Positions 1 through 9,652 of a DNA stretch of 64,000 nucleotides are shown here, piece by piece (the stretch's first letter is position 1; the number at the start of each line of letters is the position of its first letter). The translations under genes were made by a program, and so were the position numbers. The notes beneath the pieces are model-generated. The model was not told the DNA's origin. It searched no databases and was given only the letters and a program-made list of their open reading frames with translations. The DNA comes from Datura wrightii (lineage: Eukaryota > Streptophyta > Magnoliopsida > Solanales > Solanaceae). Location of the stretch: contig JASDFA010000003.1 of assembly GCA_035772735.1 (NCBI GenBank), positions 155,819,001-155,883,000 on the forward strand. Direction: 5' to 3'.

Positions 1-106
1 AGCCATTTAAAATAAAAAGGTAACTATGGGCTCGAGTGACTCTCCAATCCCCAAAGTGTCGGAAGATGCGCATGTTTAACCTTTGCCTTTTAGGACCGTC
101 TCTTTA

Positions 107-301
107 ATGCTAAGTGTCATTCTCAAGCTTGCGCATATAGCTAGTGATCATAATGCTCAGTTGGTCAAGATAGTTAAGGCCACCCCCATGATACAACATC
201 TCATCAAGGCAACCGTGAAGCCATTATTTGAGAAGTTGGGAAGTCTTTGTGCTTGAGTTGACATACTTGAAGGTGAGGTGACTGCTTTGAGGGAAAGGCA
301 A
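107..301 (+). pseudogene. Remnant of Athila third ORF (putative plant transposon protein)
   Basis: Conceptual translation gives a helical stretch (ASDHNAQLVKIVKATPMIQH, then KPLFEKLGSLCA) followed by a stop and VDILEGEVTALRERQ. This resembles the C-terminal coiled part of the third ORF found in Solanaceae Athila-type elements. It is only about 65 codons long, has one internal stop and no usable start. It lies about 430 bp before the polypurine tract, the position expected for the end of that ORF. Function of this protein family is unknown. Confidence 0.45.
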
Positions 302-732
302 TGGTCTTACTCATGGGTATAGACTTAATCCTTCCATCAATAGCTTCAGACTTACTTTTTATAGAGAGAAGTCCCCCCCCCCCAGATGATTGGTGTGTTG
401 GGATCAACCCGACAGGAGGTGCAGCAGTTGAGAAAGTTCAAGAAGAAGAGCAACCTCATAATGAGGTGACTCATAATATGGATGCTGCCTACTAAGTCGA
501 TCCATGGGAGGGATCCCAGAATTATTCCTTCCACTAGTCGAGGACACTTTTGGACAAATGGGAAGTTGTTTCCTCGTACAGTCCTCTTGAGCTCCCATCA
601 ACCCCTTGAGGCCTTCACTCGTTGGATTCACAATCAATCCAGCCCATGCTTGCAGTGCTTTGTAGCATCACCCATGACCAATTCTTGTCCTTCGTTCGTA
701 TAGGGAGTCCTCCTACTCTTTCTTGTTCTCAT

Positions 733-776
733 TATGCTTGGGGACAATGTATTATTTTTGTTTGGGGGAGGGGGGG
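733..776 (+). promoter_or_regulatory. Internal polypurine tract with degraded RGGA hairpin, element A
   Basis: The sequence TTGGGGACAATG is followed by a T-rich spacer and a run of 13 purines (764-776). This is the counterpart of the better-preserved hairpin-plus-polypurine modules at 60567-60605 (H), 5487-5504 (B) and 9322-9337 (C). Here only about three stem pairs remain around the GGGA loop. Confidence 0.4.
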
Positions 777-2396
777 TATTGATTTTGATGAATGAATTCC
801 CTTGCTGGGCCTATTTTATAAATGGATTGATTTGGATGAATTGGATGCCCTTGTCGGGCTTGTTTTATAATTATTTGAAATTTTTACCCTTGCTGGGGTT
901 AATTCCCTTGTATTGTGATGTGGTTGTCATAATGTTGTGTCGATCTTACACTCCAATTGTTTTATTATGCGTGCATTGCAATTGCATTTGTAAATAATAG
1001 TGAGTGAAAAACTTCGATGGTTTTCTTTATACCACAGTTCTTTCTCAATGAGAAACATTTTTCTTATCTTAATTTTTGTGTCGAATTGGGTGACATTTCT
1101 CGATGATGGATTGAGAGATGACTTTCTTAAGGATAAATGCCATGTTAGTTTGTCATTTCTGAGTCTTGGTGCACTTGTCTTGAGCGGTACCACCAAAAAT
1201 CTTTTTTGGGCAAAGAACTTTAATTTTTGAGAAAAGAGAGTACATGAACTTAAAAAAGTATTCTCTTGTCGTGATGTCTACATTCTTGGTTTGACTTTTT
1301 GATTCACAAATGAGTTGTGCGAAACTCGGAATAACTTGTCCAAAGTCATGCTTTTCAATTGATTTTGAGAATAGCTAAACTCCTTGGAATTGTGATGCCT
1401 TGGGTGGTAAGGTTATTGTTGTTCTTATGTATGCATATCGTCTAGAACTTGCCACAAATGTGATTCAAGGCAAAATCCTAGATGTGGCTGTGCTTGAAAA
1501 ATGACCTTAGGGCCTTTTTGGATAGTCACTTCACCGAATATAATGCCCTACTTTAATATTATTCTTAGTCAACCCTTTTTTAGCCTTAAACATTTTGTTT
1601 GATAATCACATTACAACCCTTGACCCTTTTTAAATCCTCTACTTTGGCACCTGTTCCTTCCTAACTGCTAGTGATAAAAGAAAATGGGAAATAAAAGCTC
1701 AAGATATGGGGGAGAATGGAAAATAAAATATTGATGTAGGCAAAAGTCTAAGTTTAAGGATGCACATAAAAAGAAAAAAGAGGAATGAGATTCAATGTGA
1801 GGTAGCACCTAATGCTTAATGTAAAAAATGGCTATTGAACCCTTTGACCAAAGGAAGAAAAGAAAAGAATTGAGTTCTCTTGTATACTAGATGCTTAATA
1901 TAGAAATCAAAGGTGTTTAGAAGGATGGCTCTTTGAAAAAACTTGGGATGTAAAGAGGAGAGATAAGGTGGAGTTGACTTTATGTTGTGAGCAGGATGTT
2001 TGATTTGTATCACAAAAGTATTAGGGAAGTTCTAGTCACTTAAACTAAATAATGTCCTACTCTTACCCTGGCTTACATTATGACCCGCAAGTCCTTAGTG
2101 ATTCTAAGCTTTGCAACTCTACATTAGTGGCGAGTTACATGAAGGGCAAGCTTATGATTCAATGTGTGTACGGTTGAATATCTTGGAGAGAATGAGCATT
2201 TTTATATCATCTTATAATACCTATTGTGTGAATTGCATAATTGTGAGTGGGATTCTCTCTTTTGGTAAGTGGCATTATATCCTTGGAGTGAATGTTAAAA
2301 TCTTGGTCTCAATTGAGAGATATGAATGTGACAAGTTGTGTAGTGAGCTTCTATGCAAACCTTGAAGGTTGAATGTCAATGATTTAAGATGCTTGT

Positions 2397-2522
2397 TGAT
2401 CTTCGTTTTAGTGTAATTTAGAAGGATTTTATGCCTTTTTCTTTTCTTATGTGCAGACATTTCCTTAGAACAAAGATGGAGGAATTGAACTTAAAGTAAC
2501 CTACCGGAAGAAAAACAGGTGA
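2397..2522 (+). repeat. LTR of element A, segment 1 of 3
   Basis: The LTR is taken to begin at TGATCTTCG by alignment to the TGATCTTGGGC starts of the LTRs of B and H. It is cut by the insertion of B; the 5 bp at 2523-2527 (CATGT) are nearly repeated at 27333-27337 (CATGC) as B's target-site duplication. The three segments of this LTR sum to about 1.37 kb, close to the 1.33-1.44 kb LTRs of B, C and H. Confidence 0.5.
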
Positions 2523-2527
2523 CATGT

Positions 2528-3856
2528 TGTTCACGCCCAGTCGCACGCAAGTGCACGTGGTCGTATAAGTAATATAGTGGCTCTTGCAAGCCAGGTATCG
2601 AACCCACAAGGACTGTAGCTCAGAGATAATTAATTTTTTTTTCACTTTAGTAGTCACAATTTCTTTATGCAAGTATGTGAATAACACACCGAATTAAAAG
2701 TTGTCAAAGAGTAATATCTAAAGTAACACTAATTAAAACAAGAAAATGTGATTTAAACAATAGCAAGAACAATCTAAGGTTAAGGCATGACATGCAGGCA
2801 TATATAATTTATATTATTCTTCAGCTACCCTCTCTCTTAGGTTGATGGTCGGGAAAGATTAGAATATGGCTATGGTCTTTCGAACCTCTAGCCAATTACT
2901 GTGTTATGAGCCCTGCACTACACATTTCTATGATGAAATAACTCACCCTCTGGCGAATCAAAATAGTTTCCCTTGATAACCGAATATGACATTGCAGGTA
3001 TATTCTATCCTGCACGCGAACCTTACCTCTAATTCACAGCAAAGATAAGGACACATTCCCTTATTCCAAGTCTACCCTAATAATTTTCCTCTCAGAATCA
3101 AATTAGGATTCTAATTTTACCTTAATGCTGGCCAAACAATAAAACAATGAAAATCAAAAATAGAAGAACAACCGTTCATGAAGGAAGAGAATTCAGCTGA
3201 ACTAATATGAAATTACACAATCCTGCAATTAGCCTCAACCTCAGAATGAGGTAATTTAGCCACTCATTTGTTGATTAAACATCTTCAAACAAGTTGTAAT
3301 CATACCAACAATTGAAATTTAGAAGAAAAGAGAAGAGAAAGAACCCTAGAATTTTCTTTAGCTCAACCGCCTTGTTCCCACGTTCGTCCAAAATGTCAGA
3401 TATCCTAAAATAAAAGCCTAAGTGTTCTATTTATACAAGTGAAAAATTTCCCAGAGATAAACTAGCTCCGTGGCACGGAGCTCAACGCGGTGAAATAGCT
3501 CCGTGACACGGAGCTGTCGTGGAGCTTCACTGGAATTTGGGCGAGGCTGAATTTTCCTTCAACGTGGCACAGAGGCCATTGCAGAGCTCCAGCTCCGTGC
3601 CATGGAGCCATCGCGCACCTTCACTGTTTTGCGCCTTCCAAATATTTTCCTACTCCCCCTCGGAGTTTAACTTGCTCCTCCAGCTGACATCTCCGTTTTA
3701 TTCACCTGCAAGTAGACACAACACAATTATTAATTCGAAAAAGAAAAACAACCTTAATTAACTCAAAACATGCGTGAATACATCAATATTCTCCTTATCC
3801 AGACTCCCGAAGGGTTGAAAATACGGAGTTTGGTCATATAAATACGCCCAAGATCA
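2528..3856 (-). repeat. 3' LTR of element B
   Basis: 1329 bp; on the plus strand it starts TGTTCACGCC and ends AAGATCA, giving TG...CA ends on the minus strand. It aligns throughout with 18402-19620 plus 27225-27332, with scattered substitutions. Adjacent on its internal side (3857 onward) is a polypurine tract on the minus strand. Confidence 0.9.
3425..3515 (-). promoter_or_regulatory. LTR promoter of B: TATA box with paired palindromes upstream
   Basis: On the minus strand a TATA box (GTATAAATAGAA, 3436-3425) is preceded by two perfect 19-bp palindromes, AGCTCCGTGGCACGGAGCT (3464-3482) and the same with a central A (3497-3515). A third copy with one mismatch lies at 3591-3609. The palindrome core CGTGNCACG recurs upstream of TATA boxes in the other LTRs in the window. 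Confidence 0.6.
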
Positions 3857-3893
3857 CCACCCCACACTTATACCCTTGTCCGTCCTCAGACAA
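3857..3893 (-). promoter_or_regulatory. 3' polypurine tract and RGGA hairpin of B
   Basis: Reading the minus strand, a hairpin with stem TTGTCTG/CGGACAA (one G-U pair) and loop AGGA (3893-3876) is followed after six bases by AAGTGTGGGGTGG, which abuts the LTR. This is where plus-strand DNA synthesis would be primed in a gypsy element. Confidence 0.65.
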
Positions 3894-5232
3894 ACTTTTA
3901 GTATCCTCGACATGATTTCAAATACTTTACCATCATTATAGGACCAAAGTAACTCACATATAGTTGTGCTAAACACTTTAATCATGGAGTACCATTTACT
4001 TCATCAAGCATGGTATTCACTCACCATCTTCATGAGCAGAATCACACACGCCTTAATGAATAACTTTTCAACTGAAAATCTGGCAAACATGTCTGAATCA
4101 TAATAGTGAAGTATTAGCTTAACCAAAATTTCACCATCATATGCCCTCACTGATGTACAACGGTTCTATTTCCATGAAACCAAGATAATCATACTTAAGC
4201 ACATTATGCACTGAATTGCTCACACTCCAAGGATTATTCCAAGCAAATCTAATGCATCATGAATTTGCCTTTAATGTACTGCTCAACTGACCATAACATC
4301 ACTTATAGGATCAAAAGGGCTTTTTCCAGGTTGTAATGTCGGCTAAGGGACTAGTAGGATTATTTGGGTTGTAGTGACTCTTATCCCTCTACACTTTAGG
4401 ACAATTACACATTTTTCTTTTTAGCAACTTACTTCTTTCGCCTTTCACGTTAACTCCTTTCAAGGTGTCTTCCTAGATGTACAGATTTTGTACCATTGAC
4501 TAAACTCATCAATAGACTATATATACACATGTGTCTAAATATATACATCATATAATTTTATATATATATATATATTTATTTTATTATTATTATTTTTTAG
4601 AAGAACATGTATATATATAGCTTATGATTACAAATGAGGCACCCACACTCCTTCTTTCCCCTTTTTCACTTCCTCCTTTAACATATTGCCTTTGTAAAGT
4701 GCAATGGGATCTATTTGGATCAAAAACAATATTGAGGCCATTTGAACAAATGGAGTAAGGTTTCTTAATGAGGTCGTTCCAATAAAATTAGGCTCAAAAG
4801 CTCAAACGGGGCTCACTAGGGGAAATCATTAAGGTCAGGGACACTGAATGAGATGGGTCAACTATCTCGGTTCACAAAGAAGTGCCTTAATCATATCCTC
4901 TAAGCTTAATGCCATTTTTGGCTTTTTGTACACACAAGGCAAATTCTAGACGTTAGTTTGCACGAAATACAACTAGTTCTCACCACACATGGCACAGAGG
5001 GTCACTTTTGGTTAGCTTAGATTCCTTTCATGATTGCACCCATATTGAGTGACAAGCACAATTAAGCCTAAAATTTGGCAATTTTGATTTAAACATCACT
5101 ACCTATGTGATCCGCTTAGAGTTAACCATTTGCTTATCCAAATGTATGTTCCATGAAGTCTAGCATCTAACCAAGTGAAATGCTTTAGCCCAATAATGAT
5201 GGTTTTATTATCTATTTCCTGATGTGACTAAA

Positions 5233-5345
5233 TTCCCTTAAGACGGTCGTCATCTATCCATCATAGGGAACAGTCTCTACCTATGACTTCGGTTCAAAGG
5301 GACTATCCTCGGGAAAAGCACCGAAAACAAAACCCGAGAAACCCA
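5233..5345 (-). promoter_or_regulatory. Conserved folded RNA region in 3' UTR of B
   Basis: On the minus strand, CTCGGG pairs with CCCGAG and TTCGGT with ACCGAA in an interleaved order; further downstream a stem TTCCCT/AGGGAA (5270-5233) encloses a conserved loop. The counterparts are 9016-9172 in C and 60845-60959 in H, with base changes in the stems that keep pairing. Confidence 0.5.
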
Positions 5346-5470
5346 AAACATGAAAAATATTCACAAGCACAGCAAAGCGCCCTAGGACAGAGCTTACTAG
5401 CTATTACAAACCAGTTTATACATGCCACAGTCATAGAACCTCACAAATAAACAAACATAAGATAACCTTC

Positions 5471-5504
5471 ACCCACACTCAAAGTGAACACTGTCCTCAG
5501 TGTT
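5471..5504 (-). promoter_or_regulatory. Hairpin (AGGA loop) plus polypurine tract after third ORF of B
   Basis: Minus strand: stem AACACTG/CAGTGTT around loop AGGA (5504-5487), then CACTTT and the purine-rich GAGTGTGGGT. It lies about 50 bp downstream of the third-ORF stop. Confidence 0.6.
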
Positions 5505-5552
5505 TGCACAAATCAATGGAAGAACAGAGTTAGGGTGGTAAAAACTCCCTGA

Positions 5553-6238
5553 TCAATTAATTGGTTCAATTTCTTCATCTGGTGCACATGCCTCGTCACT
5601 GAGGTCTGAGTCATCTCCCTCATCTTCATCTGACTCAATGTCTGAGTCATCTCGACATCTCTTCTCATCGGTGGGTACATCATCGTCCACCGGCTCTACA
5701 AATGTTGGGCCAATCCTGCACATGGCTCTAGCGTGCTCATTTATCGGGTAGTCCATGTCCACCTGCCACAGCTCATCCTCTATTGTTGGCCGTCCACCTA
5801 TACGCAACTATAGCATTTGCAGTCCAAACATCCTGGCTGCATAACAATTATCTCGAGCGTGTCGTTCTGCTAACGTGAGCACAGGACCGTATGTGGTGTC
5901 TGGTGCCTTAGTCTTAGTCACGTCCAAAGCGCGGCAGTCTAACCTCGGTTTGTAGTCTAGAGCCTCTTCTTCAATGTCATGGCTTCTGAGATAGGTGGTG
6001 AGTAGACCACCAAACTCATACCTGTACCCTTGATGTAACCTTGCCTTTTTCATGGATGATATGATCACTGCCCCAACATTAATATCCATGCCTTTCATCA
6101 AGGCGTATACCAGACAGACTCTGTCGCAGGTGACATCAGTCATATGCACCCCGAGAATGAGGCAAGTGCAAACAATCTTCAACCACACTCTGGCCTCCCT
6201 GTTCATCTGTGAATATGGCTATGTTTGGTGGTACCCTT
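5553..6238 (-). pseudogene. Third ORF of B, C-terminal part (putative plant transposon protein)
   Basis: Minus-strand frame with MNREARVWLKIVC, CDRVCLVYALMKGMDINVG and RYEFGGLLTTYLRS, followed by an acidic tail (DIESDEDEGDDSDLSDE). It aligns with codons of the better-preserved copy in H (59303-60521). It has two in-frame stops, one just before MNRE and one after FGLQML. The N-terminal half is missing because element C inserted at 6238/6239 and the far side was deleted. The position after integrase equals the env-like slot of Athila elements, but I see no signal peptide or membrane anchor in this part, so calling it an envelope protein is not supported. Function unknown. Confidence 0.7.
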
Positions 6239-7673
6239 TGACGTGTCCGATTCGCGCGTCCGCAAGTGTACGGGTCGTGCAAGTAATATAGTGGCTCTTT
6301 TTAAGAACCGGATTGTCGAACCCACAGGGACTGGACCCATTCCTCTAACTATCCATTTCTATTGTGATCTTACATACCTCAAGTGTTGGTTATAGACATT
6401 TTCGATTGAGATTAATTAAGTCTAAGTTTGGGTCAACGAAATATTCTGAAATCACTCTAGGAGCAACATAGAGTTAAAACCAATTAATCATGCGATCCTA
6501 CGATTTGCAATGGGTTAAGCATGGAACTATCAATTGTTATTTCACATAATTAGAATTGCATGTTTATGGTCTTTCGAGCCTCTAAACACGGCAATCTAGC
6601 CTCACTGCATCATTGTGAGCGAGGAGTTTAATTTTCTAGTCGCGGGCAATCAATTATGTTGTGGTTTACGGGGAAACGATTAGGGACTTTCGTGCGTCTA
6701 ACCATTTAACTCAACTTAGCCTCACAACTACTTCTTCGAGTGGTGATGTGACATCCCAAGTTGGTCTTTCATAACCCCCATGTGTCAACCAAGCACGGTG
6801 TTAGGTATATTTCTATCCTGACACAAAAATCTCTCCCGAGATACAAACATGCTCTTTACATTCTCATGTCCTGACCTAGGTAATGCTTTCTCAAGCTATT
6901 ACTCAAGCTAACAAATATGCTTTCATGGTGATAAATCATAAAAACAACCAACAATCCAGAATGCAAGACGAAAACAACAATCAATAACTTAATTCCAAAA
7001 CAAATTCATAAAAGCACAATCATAATTCATGGCTTCAACCCTAGAGGAAGGGTTCTTGCCATTCATGTTCGTAAAACTACAATTAACTAATACTAAACTA
7101 ACATACTTACATGAATTTGGTAGATGAGAAGGGAATTTGATAAACCCTAGATGAGTTCTCCCACTTCTCCCTTCACTCCTAGGTGGTTTTTCAGAATAAA
7201 ATCGTGACCAAATGATTTTAGGAGCTAAGGGTTCAATTTATACTATGCTGAAAAATTGCAAAATTTGGCCTGTGGTGGAACAACAACGTGTCACAGAGCT
7301 GAACGCCCTACTTGACCTCCGTGACACGTTGGTAACGCGTACCCTCACTGGAATGTGCCAAAAAATGCAATTTTTGGCCAAGTGTTGCCGCGTTGGCAGC
7401 GTGCCACGGCCCCTATCGCGCAGGGTGCCAGTTATTGCATGTTTTCTTGTTGACTATCACGTTTTGCTCTTGATTCCATTCCTCCACTTCACAAAATCAT
7501 GAATTAGTTCCTCAAATGCATTATTAACCTTCAAAAACAAGGACTAATCATGTTGGTTAGTATACATTCACATTTACATAAAATCACATGAAAATGTATA
7601 AAATAACTTAGATAAACAAGACTAAATTAAGGTATAAAGCATCACTCGGGCATGCTATTTTTGCCCACGATCA
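6239..7673 (-). repeat. 3' LTR of element C
   Basis: 1435 bp, plus-strand ends TGACGTGTCC and CCCACGATCA. Near-identical to 12247-13380. A TATA box lies on the minus strand at 7243-7234 (GTATAAATTG), with CGTGNCACG-type motifs at 7285-7330 just upstream. Confidence 0.9.
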
Positions 7674-7711
7674 CCTACCCCACACTCAAAGTCTTGTTCG
7701 TCCTCGAACAA
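7674..7711 (-). promoter_or_regulatory. 3' polypurine tract and RGGA hairpin of C
   Basis: Minus strand: TTGTTCG/CGAACAA stem with AGGA loop (7711-7694), six bases, then GAGTGTGGGGTAGG abutting the LTR. Confidence 0.7.
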
Positions 7712-9015
7712 CCTATTACATCTCATGCATATGGAGAATCATCCATAACTCATTTAGCAAGAATATTCAAGCTACGACTACAATGAATACGTAAGATAAC
7801 AAGCTAAAGATAGAGCATGCACGATTTGATCATTGAAATGAAGTACAACTATGTTGAGACTTCTTAACCTCAAGAATCGACTCTCAATCTTAGCAAACTC
7901 ATGCAAATCAACTGATTAAGAAATCCCACATGAATTATATCCTTCATTCAACATGTGCCCTCACGGAAAGAGAGTTACCCAATCACACGCAAAAACAATT
8001 TTTTAAATCACAACATGTGTGGGTACATGAATAGAATTACGCTCACTCTCACAAAGAATTCACATGCATCATGTAATGACCCATAAGCTTGCCCTTAGTG
8101 TTTTATTCCACTAATTTAAGGATGTGTGAATGTAAGATCAAGTAGGACTTAATGGGTTGTAATGTAAGCTAAGGGACAGGCAGGTACTATTCTGGCCAAT
8201 AATAGTGACTAACTTTCCCAAGCGCTTTTAATACATTACGCCCTCATTACGAACTTCCCTTCCCTTACTTCACCTTTTTCTCCTTTCAGCTTTCTTTTTC
8301 CTCTTATGTTGCCTCTTTCTTTAGGTACTTTTAGCTTATTAGTAAGGATCTCTATAAAAAAAATTTCATTAATTTGTTTTCTAACTCCTTAATAATAATC
8401 AACCATTTTCACACAAGTGCACCTTTGTCCTTTTCTCCACTTCTACAACTTGCTACTTTTCCTTTCTTTTCACTCCTTTACTCTTTCATATTTTTCCCTT
8501 AAGCGCTTAGGAGTTTTGGATCAAATTCAAGGCTAATGAAAGAAAAAGGATTAAGCTTATGTTGCAGCTGTCAAAGAATAGGCTCAAGGCTCAATGGGGC
8601 TAACTAGGATTAATCTTTCCAAGGTAGGTAAAATGAGGGATAAGAATTGGTTCATTCAAAGAAATGCCTACATCATCTCCTACAATTCACATCCTTCATT
8701 TCGTTTTATAAACACACCAGACAAGTTCTAGACAATTCACAATAGCACAGAATACTCAAAAACCTTACACTCATGGCACATGCTCAATTCGAGACACATT
8801 CATCAGACTCGTACTCAGCTAATCACAAGAATTCAGAATTAAGCTTCAATCATATTGAGTCAAATTCAAGAGCCTAAGCGTCTCACACAAAGTTATACAC
8901 CTGCATGCTTCACACCGAACATACTTGCATCTTACAATCACGTATAGCACATAAAAAGAACATCAAGCACCAATTAGTTATGGTTTCAACAAAACCAAAC
9001 ACCTACCGACTAATT

Positions 9016-9172
9016 TTTCCTCAAGACGGTCGTCATCCATCCATCGTCGGAAACAGTCCCTAACTATGACTAGAAACACTATATACAGACAAAGGAAAGA
9101 AAAAGAAAATTTTTATTCTTCGGTTCAAATACCCCCCATCGGAAAAGAACCGAAAAGAAAAACCAACGGGTG
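9016..9172 (-). promoter_or_regulatory. Conserved folded RNA region in 3' UTR of C
   Basis: Minus strand: TTCGGTTC pairs with GAACCGAA, and a stem TTTCC/GGAAA (9016-9020 with 9049-9053) encloses the loop core seen in B and H. In B and H the same stem reads TTCCCT/AGGGAA, so pairing is kept while bases differ. Confidence 0.5.
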
Positions 9173-9306
9173 ATGAAATCATGCTTACTTCACAAAAATT
9201 TTCAAATTTTTCAAATTTCTCAAATTTCTCAAGCATTAGCATTACATTCACCACAAACTTGTTAAGCACAAAAATTTTTGAAATTTCCCTTGAAATTTCC
9301 CGCACC

Positions 9307-9337
9307 CCACACTTAAATAAGGCTATGTCCTCATAGC
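9307..9337 (-). promoter_or_regulatory. Internal hairpin (AGGA loop) plus polypurine tract of C
   Basis: Minus strand: GCTATG/CATAGC around AGGA (9337-9322), then CTTATTT and AAGTGTGGGGTG. The stem bases are wholly different from the B and H copies but the loop and polypurine tract are the same. Confidence 0.6.
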
Positions 9338-9591
9338 ATCAAATTAAAATTTAAAAAGGGTGAGAAATACTCCCTGAGGCCTCTATGCCAAGCTAAAAGC
9401 ATGCTTTCTTTTCAAGTTCCAGAGATGGCTGTTCGACCCCACACTTCTTCTATTCCATGCTCTTTAGCTTCCACCGTCTTGGTACTCAGACTTCCCTCCA
9501 TCTGTGCTTAACTTTCCACCAAAAACACAAACAAAATGAAAATAACAAAAGCAACACAAAAATCAAAATTACGAATTGTACCTGAGGTACC

Positions 9592-9640
9592 CTTGGGTTG
9601 CCTCCCAAGCAGCGCCTTATTTTACGTCGTGGCACGACGT
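9592..9640 (-). promoter_or_regulatory. Two hairpins directly after the gag-protease stop of C
   Basis: Minus strand order: a perfect 17-bp palindrome ACGTCGTGCCACGACGT (9640-9624), then CTTGGG-AGGCAA-CCCAAG (9609-9592). They lie 13 bp and 44 bp beyond the ORF. H has the second hairpin as CACGGG-AGGCAA-CCCGTG at 58026-58043. Confidence 0.6.
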
Positions 9641-9652
9641 GGACTGTCCTTT

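Larger units (their letters stand above)
1..2396 (+). mobile_element. Element A: 3' internal part of an old Athila-type retrotransposon
   Basis: Decayed plus-strand sequence that matches, piece by piece, the region of element H between its third ORF and its 3' LTR. It has a third-ORF remnant at 107-301, a GGGGACAATG plus polypurine tract at 733-776, a counterpart of H's conserved hairpin region near 1095-1140, and a stretch at 2085-2210 that resembles 61850-61980 of H. No reading frame survives beyond short pieces. The element enters from the left, so its gag and pol would lie outside the window. The family assignment is by similarity to B, C and H seen by eye. Confidence 0.6.
3857..5552 (-). 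other. 3' non-coding region of B
   Basis: About 1.7 kb between the third-ORF stop and the 3' LTR, without a gene. It contains two hairpin/polypurine modules (3857-3893 and 5471-5504), a conserved folded region (5233-5345) and a low-complexity TA/TTA tract (about 4550-4600). The same layout is seen in C and H. Confidence 0.7.
7674..9652 (-). other. 3' non-coding region of C
   Basis: About 2 kb with no gene, colinear with the 3' untranslated regions of B and H. From the LTR inward it holds the polypurine tract and hairpin (7674-7711), the conserved folded region (9016-9172), a second hairpin/polypurine module (9307-9337) and two hairpins directly after the gag-pro stop (9592-9640). Confidence 0.7.

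Noticed and set aside
5553..6238. Calling the third ORF an envelope glycoprotein
   Set aside because: No signal peptide, membrane helix or cysteine pattern is seen in the B or H copies; only the position is env-like.
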